Assembly: GCA_033032865.1 (NCBI GenBank)
Contig: JAWHQI010000267.1
Coordinates: 2,083,501 to 2,147,500 of the forward strand
DNA: 64,000 nucleotides
Direction: 5' to 3'
From: Dactylorhiza incarnata
Taxonomy: Eukaryota > Streptophyta > Magnoliopsida > Asparagales > Orchidaceae
In this document: one piece after another, positions 50,380-61,998 of the stretch
Layout of the letters: every line of letters begins with the position of its first letter
How positions within the stretch are numbered: position 1 is the first letter of the stretch
Position numbers and translations under genes: made by a program
Notes under the pieces: generated by a model
The model's database searches: none
What the model saw: only the letters and a program-made list of their open reading frames with translations
Told to the model about the DNA's origin: nothing

Positions 50380-51391
50380 GAGATTGATCGCGGACTACCC
50401 CACTTGTCGCGATTTCTCTGATTTATATGCCGCGCTGTCGAGGGACCCACCTGACATTATTGAGGGGTATAGTCTTATGGACGGATATTTATTCCGGGGT
50501 TCTCGCTTGTGTGTACCCAACACTTCGTACCGCGACTATTTGGTATGGGAATTACACGCGGGAGGTGCCGCCGGTCACTTTGGGCGGGACAAGTCGATCG
50601 CTATCGTAGATGATCGTTTCTATTGGCCGAGCCTGAAGAAGGATGTGGCTCGCATGGTACGACATTGTCGGATTTGTCAGACGGCCAAGGGAACGAAGTA
50701 GAACACCGTCTTATACACCCCTCTTCCCGTTCCCCATCGTCCGTGGGAGGATATTAGCATGGACTTCGTACTGGGGCTTCCTCACACTCAGAGGAAGCAT
50801 GATTCTATATTCGTGGTAGTTGACCGGTTCTCTAAGATGGTCCATTTGATCGCATGCAGTAAGACTGCAGATGCTCCCCACGTCGCGACCTTATTTATTA
50901 GTGGCGTCTTTAGATTACACGGTCTGCCGAAGTCCATTGTGTTCGATAGAGATGTGAGGTTCGTTAGTTATTTCTGGAAGACCATGTGGCGAAAGACCGG
51001 GACGACCCTAAAGTTTTCATCTGCATATCACCCTCAGACGGATGGTCAGACTGAGGTAGTGAATAGAAGCTTAGACAATTTACTGAGGTGTCTAGTTGAA
51101 GAGCATGCATCTAATTGGGATTCGGTGCTCCCTGTTGCGGAGTTTGCATATAACAGTTCAATCAATAGGTCTACAGGTCTAAGTCCGTTTCATATAGTGT
51201 CAGGCTACGACCCTAGGAAACCCATTGATCTTATTCCTGTCCCGACTGAGTCATGCCCTAGTGAGTCCGCGGAGTCCTTCGCACGTCATTTGCATGAGTT
51301 GCATGAGTCAGTTAGTCGCAAAATTAATTTAAGCAACGAATATTATAAGGAACAAGCGGATAAACAGAGGCGAGAAAACATTTTCAGATAG
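50354..51391 (+). pseudogene. chromovirus integrase
   Basis: Zinc domain H-H-C-C (LVWELHAGGAAGHFGRDKS ... VRHCRICQTAKG), a stop at 50700, then the DDE core: SMDFVLGLPHTQRKHDSIFV, IVFDRDVRFVSYFW, and HPQTDGQTEVVNRSLDNLLR, with the remaining alpha-helical part to about 51391 (stop). The catalytic residues appear intact. Confidence 0.9.
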
Positions 51392-51399
51392 GCGAACAG

Positions 51400-52068
51400 G
51401 TGATGGTGAGAGTCCACACCGAGAGACTCCCTCGGGGGTCTGCTAAGAAGCTAAGCACCAGGCGAATCGGTCCCTATTCAGTCCTGAGATGGATCAGACC
51501 AAATGCTTATGAGCTGGATATTCCTGCGAGCATGGGTATCCACCCCGTGTTCAATGTTGAGGACCTGACGCCATACTTTGCACCTCACGAGTACCCTGAC
51601 CCCCACGTTGGTTGCCCTTCTGAGCCTGTACCTCCGTTTTCACCTCCCACCACTTGGCCTATGCCACCACAGCCTGTTCCCAGCACCCAGTCTGCCATTG
51701 ACCCCAACTTACCCGTGATCTCGTCTCCACTGGCTTCTTCTTCAGCACCGCCGATTCCACCGTACCTCCTTCCTCGAGCGTTGAGCGACGAGCACATCAC
51801 TGAGATCATTACGCATGAGTACGTCCCCTCCATGGATGGCCTCATGTGCCGCTACTTGGTTCGCTGGCTCGGACGTTCCTTCTTCGACGACACCTGGATT
51901 GCTGCTGCAGAGCTTGATCGACTCGCCCCTGGACTTCGACTACAGTATGATCATCTCCATTCATCGGAGATGAAGGCTTTTCAGTCGGGGGTAGTTGATG
52001 GGGGACCATCTGGCGCAACTCGGCGCAAGACGTACCCCACCTTCGTGTATTCTCGCAGACGGACTTGA
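51400..52068 (+). pseudogene. chromovirus integrase C-terminus with chromodomain
   Basis: GPY/F-type module (STRRIGPYSVLRWIRPNAYE, NVEDLTPYFAPHEYPD), a Pro/Ser linker, then a chromodomain-like end (YLVRWLGRSFFDDTWIAAAE, RLAPGLRLQYDH). The ORF runs into the 3' LTR at 51996. Chromodomains in such integrases direct insertion to certain chromatin. The stop at 51391 separates it from the core. Confidence 0.85.
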
Positions 52069-53260
52069 CCGAACCGGCGATCCGCCACCGCGGATGCGTC
52101 CGGCTCGTTGTTTCGATTTAGTTTCATATATGACATTATGTATTTCGACTTTTATTTCTTGTAGTTATGGCATTGGAACCGCCGACCAATCATAGCCGTC
52201 GATTCCGGTTGCCCTAATCCCGTTTTCTTATTAATAGAATATTAGGGCTGCAAAATTTCTCATTGCTGAAATTTGGAGGTGTCTTCTTCATTTCCGGTGA
52301 TCCTCTCCGCGGTGCCGACTCCGTGTAGCCCCCTTGGTGACGACTCCTTGGGTAAGTATCCTTCCTCCTCCTTGTCTTCCCTTTCCCCCATCCTTTGCAG
52401 CCGCCCACTTCCTGTCCTCCCAGCAGGCGCCCCTCCAAAACCTCCCTGCAGCCACCCGCCCCTCCCTGTCTTCCCACAGCCGCTCGCCGCCAACCCTACC
52501 AGCAACCAGCCGCACGCCGCCAACCCTACAGCCCCAGCCCCGTCCGCCCCTGTCCACCCTGCTGCCCGCAGATTCCAGCCACCCCTACAGCCCCATCCCC
52601 GTCCGCCCCCTATCCTCCCTGTTACCCGCAGCCTCCAGCCACCTTCCCCACGTGGATCCACTCTCCTACAACCCCACCTCTTCAGATCTGCCCAGATCTG
52701 GACGGGACAGTCTAGATCCAGCCCCGCATAGCCCTGTTTAGCCCCCCTATCCTTCCATACCCGCAGCCAACACTCCCTCCCGTGGAGCCACCTCCCCCTT
52801 ATCCGATCTAGTCTCCCACCACTCGGAAAACCCCATCTCGTTTCCAAAGTTCAGATTCGTTTTAAATTTACTGCAGTCCTAATTTATTTTCAGATTGTGT
52901 TGTGTTTTGTATTGGTTGAGGGTGTTAAAACTTTGTCACGTTGTGGTTATTTAGTGTTTGATTGGAATTAAGGCTTATTAGTACTTGTCTCGTGAGATCT
53001 CTAAATGCAGGACGGATTGAATCGCCCCGCGCTTTCTCTGGCCCTCCGTGCGGAGGGAGGCCAACGCCTCAAGCTTAAAAGCAAATTGTTGTTTTCGCTT
53101 ATTGAATGAAACTTGTCGTCTTATGTTATTTAGTTGCTTAAATTAATTCGTGCGCCTAACTACATGTGTTGTTGCATTTAGTCATTAAAATATTGTGAGT
53201 CCACCTCCACCCATCACTAGTGTGCATTTAGGAATTCACCCCACAACCCACCCTACATCA
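51996..53260 (+). repeat. 3' LTR of chromovirus (1265 bp)
   Basis: Starts TGATGGGGGACCATCTGGC after the purine tract TCGGGGGTAGT and ends CACCCTACATCA-type TG...CA, followed by CCAAG. The CCGCC/CAGCCCC-rich R/U5 generates long false ORFs on both strands (52260-52847). Confidence 0.85.
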
Positions 53261-53265
53261 CCAAG

Positions 53266-53928
53266 AAAGTAATGCGATGAGTTAAAAATCACTCATTGAA
53301 AATAAGAATGAATATGACTTCAAGTAATGCAATTACACCATCAATGCAATAACAAAATTTTGAGGTAGGAATAAAAAAAGAAGGAAAGTAGTTACCAAAT
53401 CCATAAGTAAGCTTATCGCTTATGCAAGTAGATGAACTTTGCCAAGACAATATAATGCAATCGATTATGAAATAAATTTGCTCCCTCTATATCATATTAT
53501 ATGGAAATGGTATCTCGATGAATTGGGTTCTCATCGATATTGTTATAGATGTCACACATCATGTTCGACATGTTTGTCGATATGTCATTTTAGGGGTAGG
53601 TGTGCTTCGATTTCGTTATATATGGGAAAAATACAATTTTGTAATATTGGCGTTGATACTCAATCTGATAATCTCAATTTGTATCGTTCCACTTCTGCCT
53701 CCCAACAGGACTCCCGATACAAATAGAGCCTACCAAACTAAGTATTGAGACCCCGATAAGAGTAACAATACAAATTGAGATTATTAGATTGAGTATCGAG
53801 ACCTGATAGAGGTCTTGTATAAACAATGATCCCACACTCCTTGAATTAAAGGTTATCTGCGTCTCGATTGCAGGATCGAGGTGCCAATACATGCCATACC
53901 TATTTTTATTATCTATATCTTATCTATA
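53266..53928. other. AT-rich spacer with a foldback
   Basis: No gene. An inverted repeat at 53655-53797 has arms GATACTCAATCTGATAATCT and (reverse complement) GATACTCAATCTAATAATCT, extending about 34 bp each, around a 75-bp loop; probably a small MITE. Confidence 0.5.
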
Positions 53929-53933
53929 CTATA
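53929..53933. repeat. target site duplication of copia element 2 (left)
   Basis: CTATA, repeated at 58254-58258. Confidence 0.85.
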
Positions 53934-54079
53934 TGTTGGAGATTCTGTATTTGTTATGTTGCGTTATTTTATATTTTGTCCATCTTTACCGTCTTTACCC
54001 ATTTACTCTTCTCCCCACTCCTATATATTCAGGAGTGGTGCTGAATAATAAACTAATTCTCTCTTTTCAATCGACAACA
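53934..54079 (+). repeat. 5' LTR of copia element 2
   Basis: TGTTGGAGATTCTGTATTTG to TTCAATCGACAACA; contains CCTATATATTCAGGAG, a TATA-like box. Confidence 0.9.
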
Positions 54080-54092
54080 TGGTATCGGAGCC
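54080..54092 (+). other. primer binding site of copia element 2
   Basis: TGGTATCGGAGCC immediately after the LTR; matches the initiator-Met site except for one base. Confidence 0.8.
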
Positions 54093-54773
54093 TTAGGGTT
54101 CTCATGCCTCCTCCCGATACCGCCGACACTACCTGATCCCGCTTCCGTCCGGGATTCTGCAGCCGCTTCCGTCCGGGATTTAGCAGCCGCTCCCGTTCGC
54201 GATTCCGCTGTCGATCCCTCCCGCGATCGCTCTCTGCGACTGATTCTTCTGCCCTGCGCGCACACCCGTGTCTGCCCAAGCTCGCGCATGCCACGCCTGT
54301 GTCGTCCGCCCCTTCCAGCCGCATTCGCACCTTCCGCCGACTCCAGCCACTCCTTCCCGCGCTTCCAGTCAACAATTCCGTCCGTTTCGCAACCAGCGGG
54401 AGGTTCTCTCCCGTCCTCTAGGAGCCCCGGTGCCATGGGCTCTTGATTCCCCTGTTCTGACGTTCCCTCTTTGTTTCCTTCCATAACTATTGGAGTTATG
54501 GTTCCTTTCCCTCTTTCTATGAGGGAGACTCTTATCTTGTGATACCCCTTGTGTTTCTGTGTGCCTTCACCTCGATTTCTATTCAAGGTTTTCTATGTCT
54601 GTGAGTGTTACTTGCTTCAAGCTTCATGGCTTACCTTCTCCCAGAGGCGGCCTTGCACCTCGTGGTGGTCGTGGCTCTGGCCGATCCCAGACTAGATCAT
54701 CTCTGTCCAGATCTGCACACTTGTCTGATGCTGTGGAGGACACCTTTGTTCCTCACTCTCTAGATTCAAAGCG

Positions 54774-54809
<36 letters not shown>

Positions 54810-54937
54810 CTCTTTCTGCTGAAGAAATCTTGGATTTCCGTCGCTTGATGCATGGTCCACCTGCTGAGCAGTCCATTTCGTCATCCTCTTCCTATGCCCA
54901 CCAGGTGCTCACAGTGGATCATTGACTCTCCCTTGTC
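54093..54937 (+). pseudogene. copia element 2 gag region, eroded
   Basis: No intact capsid domain. TTCCGTCCGGGATT-type short repeats lie at 54140-54210. The recognisable end of gag is CFKLHGLPSPRG, a knuckle-like motif, and a Gly/Arg stretch at about 54610-54690. A 35-C homopolymer (54774-54808) follows. Confidence 0.55.
54774..54808. repeat. 35-bp C homopolymer
   Basis: Uninterrupted C run between the gag knuckle and the protease of copia element 2. Its true length may be uncertain. Confidence 0.8.
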
Positions 54938-55165
54938 TTGTCCTCACAGTGGATAATTGACTCAGGAGCTACTGACCACATGAATGGGCCAGCCACAGGT
55001 TTTGTGTCCTACACTCCCTTGTCTGACCGAGACAAAGTGAGCATTGTTGATGGATCTCTCCCCCCATTGCTGGGAAGGGATCTATTCCTTGCTCCTCTCT
55101 TACTCTCTCCTTTGTTCTTCATGTTCCTGCATTCACTCGAAATCTTCTGTCTATTAGTCATTTGA
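54938..55165 (+). pseudogene. copia element 2 protease fragment
   Basis: QWIIDSGATDHMNGPATGFV has the DSGA active site. The frame ends after about 75 codons, with the rest in other frames. Confidence 0.8.
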
Positions 55166-55878
55166 CTAACTTTATGAACTGCTCAGTAACTTTTTTTCCT
55201 ACCTCTTGTGTTTTTCAGGACCCGAAGACGGGGACGGTGATTGGCTCTGGTAGATTGTGCAATGAGCTATATGTGTACGACCCTTCCACCTCATCATGCT
55301 CCAGCCTCATCCAGTCTCCAATAGCTCATCATTCTGATCGGCTCTCTGATTTGGATGTCTGGCATTGCCGTCTTGGCCATCCCCCTATATCTACTATGAA
55401 GTTTTTGCTTCCTACTATGTCTACTGCTTGGTCTAATGTTTTTCATTGTGATGTATGTGAATTTGGTAAACATCATCGTAGTTCTCTTCCTCTTATGTCT
55501 CCGCGTAACTCTGTTCCCTTTACCCTTATCCATGCTGATGTTTGTGGTCCTAGTCCTACCGTGTCTATTTTTGGTTGCTCATGGTTTATTTCGTTTATTG
55601 ATTGTTACTCTCGTTGTACTTGGGTATATTTGATGAAGCATAAAAGTGACGTGCTTTCTCCTTTTCAACTCTTTCATAAGATGGTCACTACTCAGTTTAG
55701 TGCTACCATTAAGGTCTTGCGTAGTGACAATGAGCGTGAGTATATTGACTCACGTTTTGAGAAATACCCGAGTGATCTTGGTATCATACATCAAACTTCA
55801 TGTGCTTACACTTCGACTCAAAATGGGGTTGCGGAGCGCAAGAATCGGCACCTCCTTGAGGTTGCCATCTCCGAATGA
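55162..55878 (+). pseudogene. copia element 2 integrase
   Basis: HHCC zinc domain (WHCRLGHPPI ... CDVCEFGKHH), then the DDE core: IHADVCGPSPTVS, VLRSDNEREY, NGVAERKNRHLLEVA. TGA follows at 55876. The next frame (55875-56117) continues NLPKYYWGDAVLTAVYLINR. Catalytic residues are present. Confidence 0.85.
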
Positions 55879-56503
55879 ACCTCCCGAAATATTATTGGGG
55901 TGATGCAGTCCTCACTGCTGTCTACCTCATTAATCGCATGCCTACTCGTGTTCTTGGGTTTCAGACTCCTCTAGCCACTCTCGGGGTTAGTCACACTTCT
56001 CTCTCGCCTCGTATCTTTGGGTGTGTGTTTTGTGCACATCCATCCCAAAACCAAACTCGACCCCCGCGCTCTGCGGTGTATTTTTATTGGCTACTCACCC
56101 ACCCAGAAAGGCTATAAGTGGTTTCATCCCATCACCAAGCGAACATTTGTCACTATGGATGTCACTTTTCGGGAATCTGAAGCTTACTATGGGACCTCTC
56201 TTCAGGGGGAGACAAGTACTAGGGAAGTGAGTTCCCCTGCTTCTATTCCCTTGCCTATTCCTCCTGCTTCTGTTCCCTTGCCTATTTCCCATGCTTCTGT
56301 TCCCTTGCATATTTCTCCTCCTCCTATCCCTAGTGATCCAGTGATGCCTCTTCCTCCTATGCCTCCTCCATTGCAGGTTTACTCTCACCGACCTCGGGGC
56401 ACGAACACAGGCCTTACCCACACTACCTGGGCCACCACTTGATCCATCTTCCGGTACTGAAAGAGGTAATTGTATTTCTACTCAGCATCCTCTTTCCCAT
56501 TTT
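55879..56503 (+). pseudogene. copia element 2 integrase C-terminus and linker
   Basis: NLPKYYWGDAVLTAVYLINR, then FGCVCFVHIHPKTKLDPRALR-type sequence split across frames, and RCIFIGYSPTQKGYKWFHPI, the usual post-integrase block. A Pro/Ser-rich linker with PLPIPPASVP repeats follows at 56240-56400. Confidence 0.75.
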
Positions 56504-57722
56504 GTGACCTATGACTCTTTGTCTCCTTCACATAGAGCATTTGTCACCTCCTCGTCTTCCATATCTATTCCCCGTTCTTGGCAGGAAACTCTTGAGCACA
56601 ATGAATGGAAGTCATCTGTGTTGGAGGAAATGGTGGCCCTTGACAAGAATCATACTTGCGATCTTGTCCACCCGCCTAAAGGGAAAACCGTTGTGGGTTG
56701 TAAATGGGCCTTCTCTGTGAAGCAGAACTCCCAAGGCCTGGATGAACAGTACAAAGCTAGGTTGGTTGCTAGAGGATATACTCAAACAACTGGCATCGAC
56801 TATCAGGAGACATTTGCCCCGGTTGCTAAAATGAATTCAATCCGGATATTGTTTTCTTGTGTCGTGTGCAAAGTGTGTAATCTCAGTCAGTTAGATGTGA
56901 AAAATGCATTCCTTCACGGTGATCTTGAGGAGGAAGTCTACATGTCCCTGCCTCCTGATGTTCTTCCAAAAGGGTCAGCAGGGAAAGTTTGCAGGCTGAA
57001 GAAAGCTTTGTACGGCTTGAAGCAGTCGCCTCGTGCTTGGCTCGGGAGATTTCACCGGGCAATGATGTCTTTCGGATAGGCAGAGCAACGCGGATCATAC
57101 CTTGTTCATGAAACACCGACATGGCAAGGTGACTGCCCTTATTGTTTATGTTGACGATATAGTGATAACTGGTGATGACACAGAGGAGATTGAGAACTTA
57201 AAATCTAGGCTTGCAAAAGAGTTCGAAGTGAAGGACCTTGGGACTCTCAAATATTTTCTTGGCATCCAGGTGGCTAGATCCAGACATGGGATCTTTATAT
57301 CTCAAAGGAAGTACATTTTGGATCTATTGGAAACAACTGGAATGATTGGGTGTAGACCCGCTGACACCCCAATTGAAGCCAATCACAAGCTTGGTAGAGA
57401 TGGTGGAGAAATAGTTGATGACATACTAGGTTTCCAGCGACTGGTGGGGAAACTTATATATCTCTCCCATACTCGTCCGGACATATCTTATGTTGTGGGC
57501 GTTCTCAGCCAATACATACACTCATCGAGATCACATCACCTTGATGCTGCATACAGAGTCCTGAGGTATCTCAAATCCTCTCCAGGGAAAGGCATACTAT
57601 TTACACCCAGCAAGACATTAACGGTAGAAGTTTACACAGATGCAGACTGGGCAAATTCTATTGATGATCGACGATCTACATCAGGATATTGCTCCCTTGT
57701 TGGGGGCAATCTGGTGACCTAG
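56504..57722 (+). pseudogene. copia element 2 reverse transcriptase
   Basis: RT part 1 (56504-57079): KWAFSVKQNSQGLDEQYKAR, LVARGYTQTTGIDYQETFAP and LDVKNAFLHGDLEEEVYMSL. A frameshift near 57055-57100 precedes part 2 (57102-57722) with the catalytic YVDD (LIVYVDDIVITGDD) and DTPIEANHKLG, TRPDISYVVGVLSQ. RNase H begins VEVYTDADWANS near 57628. Confidence 0.9.
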
Positions 57723-58108
57723 AGAAGCAAGAAACAACATGTCATAGCCAGATCCAATGTTGAGGCGGAGTTTCGGGCAATGATGCTTGGGATATGCGAA
57801 GGGTTATGGATTCATTCGATTATGAGGGACTTGGGTGTGGAATGCGGTGGTCCAATCAGGATCTATTGTGATAATAAAGCCGCTATTAACATTGCCCACA
57901 ACTCAGTCCAACATGACCGTACTAAACACATGGAGATCGACATGCACTTCATTAAGGAGAACATGGTAAGAGGAATGGTGTGTACCCCCTTTGTCCCATC
58001 AAACCAGCAGCTTGCAGATGTGTGTACTAAGGGACTGAGTCAGTACTCTTTTGACAAGATATTGGGCAAGTTGGGCATGACTGACATTACGCCCAACTTG
58101 AGGGGGAG
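57723..58108 (+). pseudogene. copia element 2 RNase H
   Basis: After a TAG at about 57720 the frame reads RSKKQHVIARSNVEAEFRAM, YCDNKAAINIAHNSVQHDRT and HMEIDMHFIKENM, ending at the polypurine tract. The D-E-D residues are recognisable. Confidence 0.85.
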
Positions 58109-58253
58109 CGTTGGAGATTCTGTATTTGTTATGTTGTGTTATTTTATATTTTGTCCATCTTACCGTCTTTACCCCTGTACTCTTTTTCCCACTCCTATAT
58201 ATTCAGGAGCCGTGTTGAACAATAAACTAATTCTCTCTTTTCAATCGACAACA
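58109..58253 (+). repeat. 3' LTR of copia element 2
   Basis: CGTTGGAGATTCTG (first base mutated from T) to CGACAACA; followed by CTATA. Confidence 0.9.
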
Positions 58254-58258
58254 CTATA

Positions 58259-59339
58259 TTAAAGGAAAAACTTGGGTTGGTTGTGATCTTGAAATAGGAC
58301 TATCAAATGAATCTAAACCCTTCGATTTGAATCCACATGATCTAACAAAAGACAAAAGACCTGATTTTTGTAATACGTAGGGTTAGGATGAAATTATATA
58401 TATATATATATATAATGTTTATAGATACTAGTGACATTGCGCAGGGTCTGGAAATCTGGTGCCATATATTTTTGTCACTGTGCATTGCGTCTGGAGATAT
58501 TGTGCATCGCCGTTATTTTAGTTTATTTATCATTTATAAGGCTTGGACTATAAAAAGCACCTTATTGTATTTCACTTTTTACTTCTAAGGATTCTTCATG
58601 GTAAAGACTCCTTCCTTAGTAGTTACGTTGCATCAATTAATATCATAGTAAGGTTCTCCTTTATCTTTACAATGATGGTAACCTCTACAATTCCATCAAC
58701 GACAACCTTGTTCAGTTTCTCTTGATGATGGAAGATTTTCAGCTCTGTTGGGAAAATCCCTTTATGATTTGATTTATTAGATTATTGAAGTGATATAAAA
58801 AGATGCATTTTTTTATAAATGACATATGGTATATAGCTTGAAATTCAGAGTAATTCAGAATGACAAATAAGTGAATTAAAAGCCTTAAAGATCTCAGAGT
58901 ATGATTAACTAAAGAAGTTTACGTCGAGAAGATGTCGACGTACGGCTACAAGTAATAAAAGCAGAAGCCAACGTATATTGAGAAGTTCAGAAATTATATC
59001 TTGACTGTGATATTAATACTCAGAGTTCGAGTTCTATAGAAGTCAGAGAACAAGTAAATATTGTGATATTCTTTTGTCTACTCCATCTCAATATACTTTT
59101 ACTTCCAAGTCAGAGTTTAAGAAGTCTTGTGTTGAAATCCATGCAGAGCAAATTCGAATTGAGTACAAACATATCAAGGTAATAAATCGGGTCTGATTAT
59201 AGCCGTTGATATTTGAGCATGGAAGGCTATTACTCTCTTTGAAGCAAAACTGGAAATGGATTATTGTCAACAATGATTATCTATATATGGACATTCCTGT
59301 TCTGAGATAATTGAGACAGAATATAACAAAGTGAATTTG
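58259..59339. other. AT-rich non-coding stretch
   Basis: No gene recognised; a (TA)n tract lies at about 58394-58415. Confidence 0.4.
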
Positions 59340-61520
59340 TATGGGCATTCCTATTCCTCACCCTCGTTACTGAATTTGTATACATATCTTTGATTATGTC
59401 AATGTATGATACATGTACACCTTTCTTTTCTAAGACTCACCATGAGATCTCTCTTGGAACCCTATCATAAGCCTTCTCAAGATCGATAAACAAGCCTTCT
59501 CAAGATCGATAAACAAGTCTTCTCAAGATCGATAAACAAGCCTTCTCAAGATCAATAAACAAGCCTTCTCAAGATCGATAAACAAGCCTTCTCAAGATCA
59601 ATAAACAAGCCTTCTCAAGATCGATAAACAAGCCTTCTCAAGATCGATAAACAAGCCTTCTCAAGACCGATAAACAACATATGCAAATCTTGTTTTCTTT
59701 CTCGATAATTGTCAATGAGTCTCCTCAAGAGATGTATAGCTTCCATGGTCGACCGCCCTGGCATGAATCCAAATTGATTTTCCGAGATGCTAGCCTCTCG
59801 TCTTACTCTTCTTTCTATTACTCATTCCTATAGTTTCATGGTACGACTCATTAATTTAATTCCTTTGTAATTAACACAATTTTGTATATCTCCTTTGTTC
59901 TTATACAAATGTACCAAGATACTTTCTTTCTATTGGTCTGACATCCTCTTTGTCTTCAGTATTTTATTGTAAAAACATGTAAGCCACAATTTTTTTTCTT
60001 TCCCTAGACATTTTCACACTTCAATGGATATATCGTCTGACTCAACCGCTTTTCCATTTTTCATTTTCTTTAGAGCATCATTTACCTCCAATACTTGAAT
60101 TTTATGATAAAACGTTATGTTCTTATCCTCCTTTAATTTACTTACCTCTTTCAAGTTCAGTTCATTGTCTTCTTCTTCATTGTAGAGTTGATAAAAATAT
60201 TTTTCCTTCGTTCTTTAATAGCCACATCATCCGTCAAAACTGTATTAGTTTCATCTTTTATGCATTTAACTTGACTTAAATATCTTGTCTTCCTCTCTCT
60301 AGCTCGAGCAATTTTATATATGTCACATTCTCCATCTTTGGTATCTAGTCGCTTATAAAAAATTTCATAAGCTTGACTTCTTGTTTTACTTACTGCATGT
60401 TTAGCTTCTTTCTTGGTGACTTTATACCTTGCCAAATTTTCATCATTCCTACAAGTGTAAAGTGTTTTATAGCTGACACTATTTGCCCTCACTTTGTCTT
60501 GCACTTTCTCGTTCCACCACCAGGATTTTTTATTTAGGGGCGCACGACCTTTTGATTCTCCAAGTACATTCTTTTCACTCATCCTTAAATGTGAAAACAT
60601 AACTTCCCATAAGACACTAGGATCAACATAATGGTCATCAACTAGTTGTTCCATAACTGATGTCTTGAAAGCAACCTATTTTCCATCTTCAAGTTCCACC
60701 ACCGAATTTTTTGCAACACTTTTGTCCTTGTCTTAAATTTATTATATTTAATTTACACGTCTAACACCACTAGCCTATGTTGTGTTGTCAAATTTTCTCC
60801 TTGTATGATTTTGCAATCATTACAAATCATTTTATCCGTTTTTCGAGTCATAAAATAATTAATTTGTGACTTATTTGATCCGCTTTTAAACGTAATTAAA
60901 TGTTTTTTCCTCTTCATAAAAAACGTATTTGTCACAATTAGCTCATGTGGCATGACTAAGTCTAAATTGGTTCTTTTTTTTTTCATTTCTTTCTCCATAT
61001 CCAAATCCTCCATGAACGGTGGTTGTATGATCTGTATTTTCTATATGTCCGTTTAAGTCTCCTCGTATGAAAATCTTCTCTCTTTGTGTGATTTTTCTTA
61101 CTAAATCATCTAAGTCTTCCCAAAATTGCACTTTAATAATTTCACTTAATTCTACTTGTGGCGCATAAGCACTGATCACATTAATAGTTTTCTTTCCTAT
61201 GACAAATTTAAGAGTTAAGATTCTATCCAAGTAGTATCCACAATAATACCTACTTCATTGCTTATTTTATTTTTTCCTGTGTACTATAATTTAAAACCTG
61301 AATTGTCTAGAAATTTAGCTTCCCACCCATCCATCTAGTCTCTTGCAGACATAAGATATTTATCCTTCTCCTAATCATCGTATTCACTACTTCCATCATT
61401 TTTTCGGTTAGTGTGCCTATATTCCAACTTTCAAACCTAAGTCGGTCACAAATCCTACGATATGCTTTCCTAGGACGTCTAATATGTGAGGACTTTTGCC
61501 TATTTAACACTACACCCAAG
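59340..61520 (-). pseudogene. RTE-type LINE relic (endonuclease and RT N-terminal part)
   Basis: On the minus strand, apurinic-type endonuclease motifs come first: RFESWNIGTLTEKMMEVV and LCLQETRWMG (61519-61307), NVISAYAPQ and GDLNGHI (61230-60943). Then the linker WWWNEKVQDKVRANSVSYKT and RYKVTKKEAKHAVSKTRSQA (60654-60157), and the RT region up to FIDLEKAYDRVPRE near 59450. Stops and frameshifts separate all blocks. The 3' part of RT, the tail and target duplications are absent. Plant RTE-clade elements have this order and these motifs. Confidence 0.8.
59471..59680. repeat. 23-bp tandem array inside the LINE RT
   Basis: GCCTTCTCAAGATCGATAAA CAA units at 59471 and every 23 bp to 59655 (nine copies). 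On the minus strand one unit is the codons for FIDLEKA of the RT motif FIDLEKAYD, so the array is an expansion of that RT segment. Confidence 0.9.
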
Positions 61521-61690
61521 TCCTCTTAGAGGTGCAACGGTCCTTGCCAAGACGCCGCATTCAGGCCATACGACGCATTCAGACCATACGACGATGACTC
61601 TTGCATATTTAACACTACACCCGGATCCTGAAGATGTAGCTGTCCTTGCCAAGACGCCTCATTCAGACCATACAACACATCCCTTAGGGG
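61493..61690. repeat. two copies of a ~90-bp repeat at the LINE 5' side
   Basis: TATTTAACACTACACCC and CTTGCCAAGACGCC occur in both halves (about 61500 and 61606), each followed by CATTCAGACCATAC. Adjacent to the start of the LINE reading; probably part of its 5' end. Confidence 0.7.
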
Positions 61691-61998
61691 GAACAACCTA
61701 GGGTCTGTTTGGCGCAGCTCTGGCGGATTGAAAAGCTGCTGTCCGGATAGAGCTGTTTTAAAATAGCTCTCTGGGGAGCAGTTTTGAAAAGCTGCAGAGT
61801 GTTTGGGTGTTCTGTGCAGAAGTGCGCTTTGAAGAGCGATTTTCTAATTTAGCTGTTTGGAGAAACAGCTTTTGGAAGCTGTTTTTTTTAGAACTTTAAA
61901 ATACATAAAGTTTTAAACGTGGAGAATAATGATAAAATACATAAACGTGGAGAATAATAAAAAACAACCGATAACAATAGTCTTTTACAAATTTGAAA

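Larger units (their letters stand above)
46901..53260 (+). mobile_element. decayed Ty3/gypsy chromovirus
   Basis: LTRs start TGATGGGGGACCATCTG; the 3' LTR (51996-53260, 1265 bp) ends CCCTACATCA and is followed by CCAAG. The 5' LTR is cut at about 47525, and the junction removes the rest of that LTR, the primer site and the gag start. The order is gag with CCHC knuckle, protease, RT, (RNase H deleted), integrase, chromodomain. Many frameshifts and stops; non-functional. Confidence 0.9.
53934..58253 (+). mobile_element. Ty1/copia element 2, short LTRs, nearly full length
   Basis: 146-bp 5' LTR (53934-54079) and 145-bp 3' LTR (58109-58253), primer site TGGTATCGGAGCC (tRNA-iMet type) at 54080, polypurine tract GAGGGGGAG before the 3' LTR, and CTATA duplication. 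The LTRs differ at roughly ten positions, including T to C in the first base of the 3' LTR, so it is an old insertion. gag is largely lost; pol is present with several stops. Confidence 0.9.

Noticed and set aside
52260..52847. 195-aa ORF on the minus strand and overlapping plus-strand ORFs
   Set aside because: They lie in the C-rich R/U5 of the chromovirus LTR and have no domain.
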